Origin: Sipunculus nudus | Lineage: Eukaryota > Annelida > Sipuncula > Golfingiida > Sipunculidae | Length of the DNA stretch: 64,000 bases | Direction: 5' to 3' | Assembly: GCA_026874595.1 (NCBI GenBank) | Contig: CM049316.1 | Coordinates: 70,392,176 to 70,456,175 of the forward strand | Shown: one piece after another, positions 39,072 through 50,039 of the stretch | How positions within the stretch are numbered: the first letter of the stretch is position 1 | How the letters are laid out: each line of letters opens with the position of its first letter | Notes under the pieces: model-generated | Told to the model about the DNA's origin: nothing | Seen by the model: only the letters and a program-made list of their open reading frames with translations | The model's database searches: none | Program-made: the position numbers and the translations under genes

Positions 39072-39876
39072 GTATTGCGTCTCCCAAGATAACGTCTTCA
39101 TCGCCGGATTTGCCAACGGAGGGATGATGGCGTATCGTCTGGCATGTGAAATCGGACACCGGATCAAGGCCATCAGTGTCTACGCAGGCGCACTGCTGTT
39201 CCGCGACACGCGGGAATGCACAGTCGAGTGCATGGGATACCCAACGACACAGAATAAGTGCTTTAATACACTCAAATGTAACAGGGAAAATATTGAAAAC
39301 TTACCGCCGATTTTCGAGTGCCACAATGACCAACATCCAGTGTCGGTTTTACATATGCACGGCCTGAAGGACCCAAGAACGCCATTCAAGGGAGGCATTG
39401 GTAAAAAGAATATTGAGGAGGTAAACTATTTACCCGTGGAACTGACACTTGATTACTTGGCCAGTAAAAGCGGGTGTTCTGTAAGTAAAAAGGATATATT
39501 CCGAAATCGCACCAAGAATCGGGAGCAAGCGGTATGCATTGAGTATTTGGGATGTCCTCATAAAAGTTATCGTTTCGTTTTGTGTAAACTAACCAATGGT
39601 GGTCACTATTTACCTGGTATATCGTCGCCATTTTGCAATCCCAGGGATTCCCGCCGAAATGTGGATCGCTGCCGCGTAGCGGAACAGGAAATGGGGCCAA
39701 CGTCTGATAGCTTAGATTTCACTCAGATGTCTTGGGTTTTTTTTCGGAGGGCCATGGAGAATTCCCGGACCCCTCAGTGGGCTGCAAGAAACAATCATGC
39801 TTCTGTTGTTAACCTAATAACAACTTGGCACCTATGTCTAGCTATAATCTGGACAGTTGTTAAACTTTCCTTGTGA
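39072..39876 (+). CDS. Coding exon 2 of CE1 / PHB-depolymerase-like protein (residues 165-432), nucleophile Ser replaced by Ala
   Basis: The exon starts in phase 2 after an AG acceptor and completes Arg165. VFIAGFANGGMMAYRLACE (174-192) is the nucleophile elbow of this family, usually G-x-S-N-G-G; here Ala179 (GCC, 39112-39114) takes the place of the serine. The acid Asp265 (HGLKDPRTPFKGG) and His343 (TNGGHYLPG) are kept, as is the lid-side Cys-rich stretch near 207-225. The segment FRNRTKN holds an N-glycosylation sequon. The last ~25 residues are hydrophobic to the very end (LITTWHLCLAIIWTVVKLSL) after a polar spacer, which suggests a GPI-anchor signal or a terminal membrane segment. The stop is TGA at 39874-39876. 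Total 432 residues, a normal length. A catalytically dead or altered protein is predicted; one base change (TCC to GCC) would explain it, so an assembly error or allele is possible. Confidence 0.9.
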
Positions 39877-42600
39877 TACATTATAATTTAAACTACCCAT
39901 ATGAGCAGATATCTTGCATGTCAGGCATAATCCGCAAGTGACCTTCATAACTAATGTCTCCTTCATGTGACTTAAATCAGCCCCCCCCCCCCCTTTCCCA
40001 GTCACAGTCGCTAAAGAATGCATTTTTGAACACGACTCTTGGTTAATTTTCGTAAAAACTATAAATTTAATTAATATAAGTCTACTTTTTTTACCAATAG
40101 CCCTATTGACTTTACATGATAATTCAAATTAATCTTCTTCTACTGCATGTTATAACATTTAAAATCAAGGACTGAACGAAAGGGGAAGTGCTCCTACCTA
40201 GCACTTTTTGCTTTTTTGACTCAAAAGTCTGAACTTAACCTTTATAATTTCCCGTAGTCACTTCTGTTATCTTTTTTAAATAACGCAAATGTCCAAGGTA
40301 TACTTTATACAGTTGATCCCTATTTGTGCAGTGGATAAGGAAAAATATGCAAAGTAATTCTGAAGTTGTGCATTTTTTTAATCTAATGTTCTTTACCCGT
40401 CTCAGAATGTAAAAGCCAGATCCACGCCTATGTAACGAGTAAATAATTGAATTGATCCATCACTCATATCAAACCTGTTTACCATGTAACTTAATGTGGT
40501 ATGAGCGAGTATGCAAACATTCTGTTATATTTCTATAATAATTAAATATACATTGTAATATTTCTTCATAACTCATTCTTAATTTATGAATTTATTAATA
40601 TGTGATACATACAAATTCAAGATGTTTACACCTTAATTTTAAATTGTGGCAGTTATTGAGCACCCTCTTGAGCTAAATTTTCCGAACCCAAAAGTGAAAC
40701 CAGCGTTATTGTTCCTCATGTAATATTGCTACCGCTCAACCATTCGGGCCACCCTTCTGCCGTTTCTACTCAAATCAACCTCTTCCAGTTTTAGAATTTT
40801 TGGGCTGACAGTGCTACTTCCCATTTGTAACACTTACAATCAATCTTTTTACATTTTTAGGAAACACCTATTCACATTTCACGCTCGCATGCTTTCAAAA
40901 TAATACTTATTCCGAAAAACACCCAGAATTAAGTAATTTGCTTGGAAACAACATTCGAACAGACCACATTGTCATTTAACTACATACGCCGCTGTATGAT
41001 GAAGCCCCGCTGCATTGTGGGGCTTGGATTTCGATGCCCACAAACCTTAACGGGTAGAGTCGAACCTTTGTGAATCGGATTCTGAGCAATGTGCCATCCA
41101 GTTTTCATGGTGCAATGGTTTATAACAAACCGAACTCTGCCAGTCTTTAATGGCGAGAGAAACTGTCATCTGATTGGCCGTGGTTTCCTTGACTGACAGT
41201 ACAAAGCGCAAGACTTTTGGCTAGGAGTGATTACATTTTTAATGATGTCAGGTATGATCGCGCTCCACAGAAATACCTTAAAGGTAACATTTTGCGTTAT
41301 TTCATAAAAAGTCACCAGGGTTGACAGCCTTTGATCGGGTATCCTTGCAATAGTATCCATCTTAATTTACTGATTTTTTTTATCCTTGCAAAAGTAGCCA
41401 TCTTAATTGACTGATTATTTTTAATCCTCGCAGTAGTAGCCATCTCGATTGACTGTTTATTTTAACGTTCCAGCATACAGCCGGCAGCAGTCAAGGTTGG
41501 CTGTTTTGCATCAAACCACTGACCTTGACTGACAATTGCGGGGCTGAAGTATTGTCATTTTTCGAATTTGAATGAATGTGATCGCTTATGTATTGTCAAA
41601 GGTAGGTATTTTGTTAGTTTGTGGTATGCTAAGTTCAGGGTACCCCAGTGAGATTACTTTTTAAGATATGCCTAAAAGTTAAAAAAAAAAATTAAATTAC
41701 TTTTTTATATATCTCTGTACTTCCTTTCTATGCTGAAATACGTTTCAAATGTATTTCATTCCCATGAGGTAGATTTCAGGTTCATTTATATGTAAATTCT
41801 AAGAGACGCCTACGAGTTAATATTTGCAGTGTCCAGTGTTTATATGCGTAACAGATTTTAATGTACACAGTGGTAAAAATATTTTTTAATGTTTATTTAA
41901 TTCTAAACCAATATTTCATATCATTTAAATACACTCCGGCTAAGGACACTCGAATTCTACGTCTTAGGCCACACTCCCAAAAATATTAAAATTCCCCACA
42001 AACTAAAAAACTTTGGAGCAAGCTTTTTTTCTGTTTGTCTGTTTGTGAAATTTGCCACTTTGTAAAAAGCATATGAAAAAGTGTCACCAGTTTTAAATAG
42101 TATGATTATGTAATGTATTTTATAGTAGGGTTTTACGGATAAAGCAACAGCTGCATTATGAACACATTAAAAACAAATGTTAATTGGCGGAAGATAGGAG
42201 CTACGGTTCCGTAGAACCGTTATTTTTGGTGTAGCCTTGCCAAAGGTGACCTAATGCCATGTTGTATGCTATTTGTTTTTGTGAGCCGTATGTTTCGCAC
42301 AAAAATACTGAAGGAAAAAAGTGTAATGTTACGAAATATAACAACATTATGATAAGGGTATACTTAAATAAGTACTTGTTCTTTAAACAACCGCTCTTGA
42401 ATCCAGAATTAAAATGATTAAGAATCTTTGCTTTGATGTGATTGATTTTTGTACTGCTGCAAATATATTTACATCCTAAAAGACATACTTTTCGTGTTAT
42501 ATTTATTCTCACGGACCGATTTATTCTCGTGCATGTGTGTTTGTGTATTTTCTGCACAATTATCATGAATTATCATAGTCACTACAATTGTTGAAGCAAC
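39877..42600. other. 3' flank of the gene, no further gene seen
   Basis: No AATAAA follows closely. ATTAAA at 40541-40546, about 665 bases after the stop, is the first plausible variant poly(A) signal. A run of 13 C lies at 39981-39993. Around 41005-41030 GAAGCCCCGC...GTGGGGCTT forms a short hairpin. Open frames are short, and the antisense frames over exon 2 are shadows. Confidence 0.5.
41341..41460 (+). repeat. 41-42 bp tandem repeat, nearly three copies
   Basis: ATCCTTGCA or ATCCTCGCA starts at 41341, 41382 and 41423. Each is followed by GTAGCCATCTTAATTGACTG or a close variant and a T-rich end. Confidence 0.8.
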
Positions 42601-42611
42601 TTTTCACGATA

Positions 42612-42795
42612 TTTTAGTTCAGCTGACTTTCAGTCATCCTGAGCTGTATCACCCTTTGTCTTTCCGTTGGCCGTCTGACAGTCCGTTAGCAGGGCACAAA
42701 CCGTAACCGTTAGTCCTAGACATCAAGGGAGGTCACATAAACAGTATCCATGGACACCTGAAATTTGATCACTGCGACGTATATCCACCGAGCTA
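42612..42795 (-). repeat. Tail plus one decayed unit of the ~155-bp repeat family
   Basis: On the minus strand it matches the end of the array at 2815-4375. The tail parts TTTTAG, AGCTGACT, TCAGTCATCC and GAGCTGTA are followed by GTCCGTTAGC, CACAAACCGTAACC and CACCTGAAATT. It shows that the array's tail is an element terminus that moves with the repeat. Confidence 0.65.
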
Positions 42796-42889
42796 TAAGG
42801 ATCGTTTATGCACCAAGAATAATTAACTATATATGATACACTATCTCTAGTATAATTAATGCATGAAATTCCATGATGTTTGCTTGTTT

Positions 42890-43375
42890 TATTGATCAAG
42901 GACAATTCCATCAGTTGCTTGAGACTAGTGGCGCAACCTATATTTTCTTTTTAATTTTTTTTACGGTTTATTTTTCTATTTTTTGTACCGTCATATTCCA
43001 GCAATCGTTTCAGTTGCTTAGCTATGGTTTCATTTGTTTCCCTAAAACGTTGTTTATTTATTGATCATGACTAGTTTATCAATTCCCGAAGACTTTTTTT
43101 CTATTTTATAAAATATTTCCTCTTTTTTGTAGCTGCCACATTACATCAATGGTATCTGTTTCTCACCTGTAGTTCCATCTAGTGGCCCGAAACCTGGTGT
43201 GTTTATGATCATGACTAGGTTTGTTAGGTCCTAATGATGGATGGAGCACCGGTTTTTTAAAGCTATGTTTTATTTTAATTTTAAAGCAGCCAAATAACAT
43301 TGATGGTATCAGTTTAGCATTTTTGGTTTAATCTTGTATTCTGAAACCTGGTGTATTTATTTTCCGTTAATTTCT
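42890..43375 (+). repeat. ~150-bp diverged tandem repeat, three or more copies
   Basis: TAAAACGTTGTTTATTTA (43043), CGAAACCTGGTGTGTTTAT (43188) and TGAAACCTGGTGTATTTAT (43342) are equivalent points 146-154 bases apart. Likewise GCTGCCACATTACATCAATG and GCAGCCAAATAACATTGATG match. GATCATGACTAG occurs in two units. A CTCF-like TCCATCTAGTGG lies at 43174-43185. Confidence 0.65.
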
Positions 43376-43379
43376 GGGC

Positions 43380-44320
43380 TAAACATCCAGCCGTTGCGCT
43401 CATCTTATTCTGAACAGCAGAATTTGCTTTTGGTCTTGTTCTGAGGTTTTTTTTATCTTTTCCTCTGTATATAGACAAGCCTTGTTTCGTTCTTTTTTTT
43501 TATTAATCAAGATTGACCTGTGCTGTTTTGTCAATTGCTTATTGGGCTTGTTTTATTTTGCTTGTTTAAATATATAACTGTCCGATTACGGCAAAATCTG
43601 TTTAATGCAACATAGGTTTTGTCAATGAATGTTGGGACTTGAAAACATTCCTGTTAGTAAATGTCCAGTTATGATTAATGATTTTACTTCTCTTCAGAAG
43701 ACTGTTTAACAGAGTCAAGTATAACGTAAGACACAGCAAGTCAACATGTGTCTTGTAATTTGGAGTCATCGGAACCATCCTTAGCTGCTAATTGAGGGAT
43801 TTGATATTTTTCAGTCTAGACATATATTTTATGTGGGACCATATAACTGGTAAAAGTCGGTCTCCCTCTAGACTTAATTTATCAGGGCTACCCAATCACT
43901 ATTCACAAATAGCCGCTTAATAAATTTCCGTTAACCATGTTCCGAGAAATCGAATGAATTAATTTAAAAGGTTTTTTTTTTTCTTTTTACCTTTTTTTTT
44001 TGTTTCGGTTAAGCACTTGAACGCTGTTTATATGTTTCTTGTTTTAGTTTTCCAATATTACTTCAGTGACTTCTAGTCATTCGGCTAACTAAAGAAACCG
44101 ACAACTCTTACGCAATATCATTTTAAAAGAAATATTTCTTCCTGTTTGTCAATACGAATTCCTTTCACACAAAATACATATATCAACAAAGGCTTCATTC
44201 ACAAAATTTTCTATCGGCAAGATTATGTGCGTTTGTAAGAGCTTAAATCAATATATCTTTTTTAAGTAGAGGACGTAAGAGAGCATACATCATAAAATGC
44301 AAACAAACATGTACACAAAT
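43380..44320. other. Noncoding stretch, nothing recognised
   Basis: T-rich sequence with poly-T runs near 43973 and 43991. No frames or element ends were seen. Confidence 0.5.
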
Positions 44321-44324
44321 CCTT

Positions 44325-44460
44325 TGAGAGAAGACCTTTGACAGAAAAATTTTGACAACAAAAGTTTCACAACACAAATCTTACAGATGAACTTTGACAG
44401 GTGAATTTTGACATAAGAACTTGACAGCAGAATTTTGACAGCTGCTTTGCGTCAAAAGAC
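44325..44460 (+). repeat. Short TTTTGACAG-type minisatellite
   Basis: TTTGACAG, TTTTGACAAC, CTTTGACAGG, TTTTGACATAAG, CTTGACAGCAG and TTTTGACAGC recur about every 15-20 bases. Confidence 0.65.
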
Positions 44461-44612
44461 CCACTAGAAAGTTCTCTCCTCCCCGGCGGTCAAGCTAAAG
44501 TTATCATTTAATAGACTCCGTTTCCTTACCTGTATTGTTGTTCCCTCAGATAGGCTACATCTCCTTTTTAAACTTATTTATGGAATCGATAATTCATCCT
44601 TCTTGAACAACT

Positions 44613-44946
44613 TAAGGGCGTAGGCAGAATTTATGGAAGCGGGGGGGGGGGAGGGGGAGGGGAGGGGGGTGCCAGGATGCAGCAGCATCTCTGCTGGACA
44701 GAGTGCATACAAACACGACACACATACATACAAACAGACAAATAATCAATCATTTGTTGCCTACAGATGAAAGTGTACAGTAATGAAAGATAATGTAAAC
44801 AAAACTGCTATTTTTACATATTTAAGATTACTTTTATACTTTACTTTTCTTGGCAGATGATTAATGTCTGGAAAGTTTTCCTCAGTATTATATGCAACGT
44901 AAGATAGGGGCGTTACACCTGCGGCACTCCCCTGGCTACGCCCCTG
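44613..44946. mobile_element. MITE with AGGGGCGTAGCCAGG-type inverted repeats and G-rich core
   Basis: The left end AAGGGCGTAGGCAG and right end (other strand) CAGGGGCGTAGCCAGG are inverted repeats. A G-rich tract at 44641-44670 could form a quadruplex. The terminal sequence resembles nonautonomous hAT-like elements, but the flanking 8 bases do not match convincingly, so the exact ends and class are unsure. No coding capacity. Confidence 0.55.
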
Positions 44947-44949
44947 CGA

Positions 44950-47245
44950 CTTCCGTTCTTTGATGTTCTTAAATATTTATCAACACAGCTATCCCTTTGG
45001 TGGCGTGGTCAGCTTGCATAACAGAAATTAGAGTTAACAGGTCAAAATCACGCTTAAAACACTTGCCTGGCTACAGGGCATACATAACAAAGTGGGAGCA
45101 CTCAAATGTGCTTACCGTTATTTAATTCCATTGTTTTACCCCAAACAAAACCAGTCTCAGGGGATCGCGGGTAAAAATGTGTTTATTATGAAAGATTAAT
45201 TATTTTTAATCTATAGTTTTATGTTACAAATTATGTTAAGGAAACGATAGTATTACTATTTAAGTTACTTCCAAATGTACAAAATTAAGGGTTTAGTTTT
45301 TCGCTGTTCAATTATACAGATTTTCAAGAAAATGTCGATAAAAGTTTTTATTGTTATCACTTTATTAACTTTGTAATGCCCAAATGTATTCATATAAATG
45401 GAACTTTTTTATAAATCGCCAAAGTTGTGTTGAGAAACAACATCGGCGTTTTTAAGTGGTCTCATAAAATTAACTATACAATTCTCGATAATACCCTAAA
45501 TACTCCTCATAATGTTTCATTTCAGCAAATGGGTGTGAAAAAATAGTTCTGTGATTAAATATGTCACGGTAAAAAATATATCCCCTAATGTGCTCTCCTT
45601 GTTTCGCAATGTGAAAAATAAAATGTTTAGTGATGTTTATTGCACATATAAAAAGTGAATCTTCGTTTTATATATGAAATAACTTTCATGTATATAAAAT
45701 GTAGCGTGGGGGTAAATACAAATTTATTGTCGATTGGTCTCCTAAAAATCCGTTTCTTGTAGTCTTGTAGTTTCATCATTGCCTTATTTTTTGTAAAACA
45801 AATGAAAATAAATCTCGGAGATTGAAAAAAAAATGTTACGATTTGAAGCACTGTGATATTACATGTTGCACCAGCGTGGCAGCGCCGGCTGACACATGCC
45901 AGGGAGATGAAATGGACGTGCCGTGGTAAGATGTACACGGCGGTCCCATTGGAAAGAAAAGTAAATAAAACCCCGATTTTACCGTCCTGTGGACTTGATC
46001 TACGCCACCCGTGAGAATTCTAAAAGTATATTTGCTATGTCTGCGTACACTTTTTCTCCCGTACTGAATTACTGGATAATTCAGAAAACAAACAGCGGGA
46101 TGTTTATAGACCAGTGCGACTGCGACAGTCGATTTGGAGATGTTCATGTAGATTTAGTATTATGCCAGGCACGACCTTGTAACGGCTAAAGCTCCCTGGA
46201 GTCGTGAGAGTAGTCACTATATGGATGTTAAAATGACACCAAAGGCCTTCAAATCACTCTTTAAAAGACGGCTCCGTGTTACGCGTTATAAAAATACGAG
46301 AGCTGTGCCATTCATTAAAATACGGAAATGGGACATTTTTTTAAAGTTCTTTCGAGGGATTATGATGGTGTATAGTTTTGATGTATGCTGGTAGTTTCGG
46401 ATTTTTGGTTGTCGTAAAGTTGAATTGCCACTGTATAAAGACAAGTGACAATATACATGGTGTTTTATGAATGAACGCCTTCAGGGAAATTTCTCTCCGT
46501 GCGTGAACCACGTCAACTCAAACTAATGGTTCAATAAAATGTAAACATCCGGAAGATGAACCATGATCTTGACACGGTTCCTGGATAAAAAAAAAATATG
46601 CGGCAATATGATGACGCTATTTGTAGGCATTGGATTAAGAGTGGAAACATCATTGTGACAAACATTTTTGTACCTGGAGGAGTAAAAAATATATAAATTA
46701 TTGATGTTCTATGAGTATGACGTTTGAGAAAAAAAAAACGTATTTTGTATTCCAGAGGACATATTTAAAGCTTAATTATTCCATGGACTTTAAGACACCA
46801 TAATACGGATTTAAGGGGTCCTTTTGCCTGCCTTATATATAGGCTTATGGACTATTGTGGCCTACCTGGCCGCCTGGCCGGCGTCTCGGCGTTCACAGGT
46901 TACCTAAAAAATGAACTAAACTTAGATACATGTACTTCATATCTTCAGGACAGATTTATATAAACTATTGCTTAGATTAAAAAATGTGTCACTTGACCTA
47001 CTTCTCAAGGTCACAGAGCTATATCTAGAAATAAAAAATTGTGACCTTATTTCTGAGGAACCTTCGACTTGATCGTTATGAAATATAAGATGTTTATTGG
47101 GCTTGACAGCTTTACAGCCTGGAGGCTTAATTTATACCTATATTTATCCCCTATTTTTAATTTTTGACTAGTAAGCAGAAAATTAAAAAAAAAATAATTA
47201 AACATAAATACTTAACTTCTGGCAGGGGCATGGGCAAGGGCGCGG
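44950..47245. other. Noncoding stretch with one GC-balanced block (45840-46200)
   Basis: Bases 45840-46200 are GC-balanced and open in several frames for 66-103 codons on both strands, without recognisable motifs. Around 46989-47030, TTGACCTAC...CAAGGTCA forms another pair of AGGTCA half-sites. Nothing further is supported. Confidence 0.4.
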
Positions 47246-47249
47246 CAGA

Positions 47250-47271
47250 CCCCCCCCCCCCCCCCCCCCCC
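47250..47271 (+). repeat. Run of 22 C
   Basis: Pure homopolymer preceded by GGGCGCGGCAGA, in a short GC-rich patch. Confidence 0.9.
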
Positions 47272-47616
47272 ACCGCTATCCAGTACTCCCAGTCCTCGTG
47301 AAATTTTACTTATCTTATTTCAATATAAAAGTGTGCACATGTAATTAATATGTTGTTTATTGATAATTTTATATTTCATTAGGTTTCATCCTGTAAATAT
47401 AATATTTTTAAATATCTTCTACAATTAATATTTCAAATAACAATTAAAACTTGAGGTTTAATATAGGTTTAATATGTTTATATATACTTGAACAAATCAA
47501 ATACATTTGCAGTAAAGGTTTTATTCATGTATTTTGCCACATTCTTAAGAACCAAATGTAACTATTCAACAATAAACATACCATGAAGAGGCCCGAAAAG
47601 ATCAGAATATTTTTGC

Positions 47617-48008
47617 ACGTCGGCGTACGGACTTGAGTCTGGTTTCGAGTCCAACATTTTAGGGACTTGTACTTGCTCTAGACAATCCTGGACTGGGACT
47701 TGTTTTCAGAAGGAAGGACTCGAGAAAAAGCTCCGTGTCCGGTAGGGAAAAGCTCTGTCAGATACTTTAAAGACACGCACATGAGGACTATATTTACCAA
47801 GTTTTAGGGCGGCATCCGGAGCTTGAGTAATTTAACATTCAAGTAAATACTACGTGTAAACTTAGAAATAAATGCACATGATAATCACAAATTTCCTTTT
47901 GAAGTTTCTTTAAAAGAGGGGATTTAACTCGGACTCGGGTTCAATGTGACTTGTACTCGAAGAAGGTGGATTTGGAATCGAACCTTAAGGACTCGGACTT
48001 CATCACCG
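47617..48008 (+). mobile_element. GGACTCG-rich MITE, diverged copy
   Basis: Both ends are rich in GGACTTG, GGACTCG and GACTTGTACTCG motifs. AAGAAGGTGGA, then TTGGAATCG and CTTAAGGACTCGGACTTCATCACCGG match the right end of the element at 53690-54050. The termini are decayed (CATCACCG against CATCACTG), and the target duplication is not clear. Confidence 0.6.
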
Positions 48009-48009
48009 G

Positions 48010-48685
48010 TACTGTGGTAGACCGATACTTTGAAGACGTGCTTATAAAACTTAAAAACATTTTTTGTCTAGATTTTAATATAATATATAAGCAAATCTTA
48101 ATTTTTCTAACGTACAGTTTCCTAGTAATGTACATGAGAACTAGAGAACAGAAAAAAATAATAAAATTCTTGTTTCCTTTTAATTGTCTCTATCATTTTA
48201 AAAAATATACTTACTTTTTACCTCTGCATTTTCATATGTCTAAGTCACCCTGCTCGAGTGTTGAATTCTGTGAATAATGATTGAGAATACTTTTATCGAA
48301 CATTAATATGATTATGAGACTGTGCTAGAAATCCTCAAAAGCTGGAAAACTTACTTTGCGAAAGTCCAATAATTAACCTGATATGTCCGTGCTATATTAG
48401 CTGAGCAGGCACAAAATAAAGAGGATCATTTTTCTAACTTGATATGTAGCCAGATTTAATTGAAAGCGTCTGCCCTTTAATGGGAAAAGTTATCCTTTAT
48501 TTCACTTACGCTAAAATTAGACAAGATGGCCAAATCAAAGTACATTAAGACCAAACAGAACCAGGTACGCTGTACTTGACCTAATACAGAAACCAAAAGT
48601 AAAGTCTGGGAGGTAATTATAGAACATTAAAGCAATTTATCCAACACAGGTAAAAGGTCTGGAGCGTAATCTACAAGAACATTTA
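48010..48685. other. Noncoding stretch, nothing recognised
   Basis: AT-rich. The frame that crosses from the preceding element to 48277 is not a gene. Confidence 0.5.
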
Positions 48686-48689
48686 CCTT

Positions 48690-48905
48690 AATGTGAAAAT
48701 TGGTATTGTGTACTTTAGTAATGAGGATCTACAAGGCAGGGATTCTGTGATCCCGGGTCCTCTGTCACGTTCCTGTCCTTATTCGGCCCATCAAGAGTCG
48801 ACGATTAACGCGCTTATCGTGTTGTCCCGCTTGCTGGCTTCCGCTGGCCAGCCGCCCTCCAGGAAATCATGCTAATCCTGACCCGGCCACAACCAGGCGG
48901 CCTTC
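48690..48905. other. GC-rich noncoding block, candidate regulatory region
   Basis: This block is clearly richer in GC than its flanks and has mixed, non-repetitive sequence (TCAAGAGTCGACGATTAACG, CCGCTGGCCAGCC, CATGCTAATCC, AACCAGGCGG). A 60-codon frame is present without recognised motif. It could be an enhancer or an old unique exon. Confidence 0.25.
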
Positions 48906-49029
48906 AGTGAAGCGGAATCGAAATGGATGCTCTGTCTGATAATACGCTCACTTGACACGAGATGTGACTGTGTAAGACTTTGTATATACATACATACATA
49001 CAAACATACATACACACACATTTATATAT

Positions 49030-49765
49030 TGTTACAGATGTCTGTGTGCAGGGATGTTCCATGTGTTGTTGACATTTGGTTCGTGTAGCAAGCATAGCTC
49101 GTTGCCATGACAGCATCACCTGGCCGAGCCGGGCCGGCCCACAGATGAACCCTGACATGTAGAAACAAAGCATTCTTGTTCTAGATGTTTCCTGTAACGC
49201 GTGTGTTCTGTGTAATATGTATTGTTCTTTAGATTGTTCGGGAAATGGAAAGTTCTCGGCTTGAGATTAGAAGCTATAAATAGGGGCTGGGTTTTAGAGC
49301 CGAGAGGGAGGTGAGAGAATATTTCAGCGGACACACAAAAGAGTGAACCTTTTCCTAATATTGCGGCAGTTACAGCTTTTCTTCTAAATTTGTGACCGAT
49401 TTTGTATGGTCTTCAGTCTTCACTGCCGAGATTTCACTTTGGATTACAGTGGAATGATTTTGTGATTACATTGGGCTGTTGTTCTCTGGAAAGATTTGTG
49501 TGAACCGTTCATCCGGTTTATACATTTTAAAGGACTTGTCGATGTGGAAGTGGTGGAATCCAGGTGCTGTGCACTTTGTTTATTTTGCTGTGTGATTACA
49601 TTGATTTGCTGTTATATTGTTGTTGTACTGTGTATTGTATTGATTTAGTGTATGGTAATGTTAGGGATGTTTTAAGAATAAATAATAGTTATTTGTTAAC
49701 ATAAAACCACTGACTTCTTTGTTCATTCCCCTAGACATTTCACGCTGTATAGTGTTACAGAATCT
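49030..49765 (+). mobile_element. LTR-like repeat, copy 1 (736 bp)
   Basis: The reverse complement of 59419-60232 matches this stretch throughout, for example TTCGTGTAGC, TCGTTGCCATG, TTCTAGATGTTTC, AGAGCCGAGAGG, GAGAATATTTCAGCGGACAC and CATTTCACGCTG. It contains a TATA box (TATAAATAG, 49275-49283) and an AATAAA near 49677, the order expected in a solo LTR or similar promoter-bearing element. Both copies start and end with the octamer TGTYACAG, so this octamer is part of the element. There is no reading frame. Confidence 0.7.
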
Positions 49766-49838
49766 GATTTATTTATCTCCATTACCAAATGTATGTTCGT
49801 CACGACTACGTGATCTGTTAATATTAGGTTCCGTAACA

Positions 49839-50030
49839 ATATATATATATATATATCGCTGGCGACCCGGGTTCGATTCCCGGTGTGGCTTTGAGAGTTG
49901 GTTGTAGTTGCCCGTCCAAGGTTTCTCCGGGTCCTCCAAATTCCTCCACCCTTACTGACTACCGAGCTCAAACATCCGAGACATTAGTTATTATAATTAG
50001 TGTAAAGTAAATAAAGTTTATTTTTAATCA
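49839..50030 (+). repeat. Meta-type SINE, 5' end replaced by an AT run
   Basis: TCGCTGGCGACCC is followed by a perfect B box (GGTTCGATTCCCGG), then TTGCCCGTCCAAGGTTTCTC and GGGTCCTCCAAATTCCTCC, the pyrimidine-rich central motif of Meta-type SINEs. An A box is missing; an AT run (49839-49857) stands where it should be. The same family lies inverted at 56425-56585. It is not an intact tRNA gene. Confidence 0.75.
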
Positions 50031-50039
50031 GTCAGTTCT

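Noticed and set aside
39146-39700. Other open frames over exon 2 on both strands
   Set aside because: They are shadows of the esterase frame; only the 39072-39876 frame carries the family motifs.
49865-49885. Perfect tRNA B box, possible tRNA gene
   Set aside because: No acceptor stem, D arm or anticodon arm can be formed; an AT run replaces the 5' half and the downstream sequence is a SINE body.
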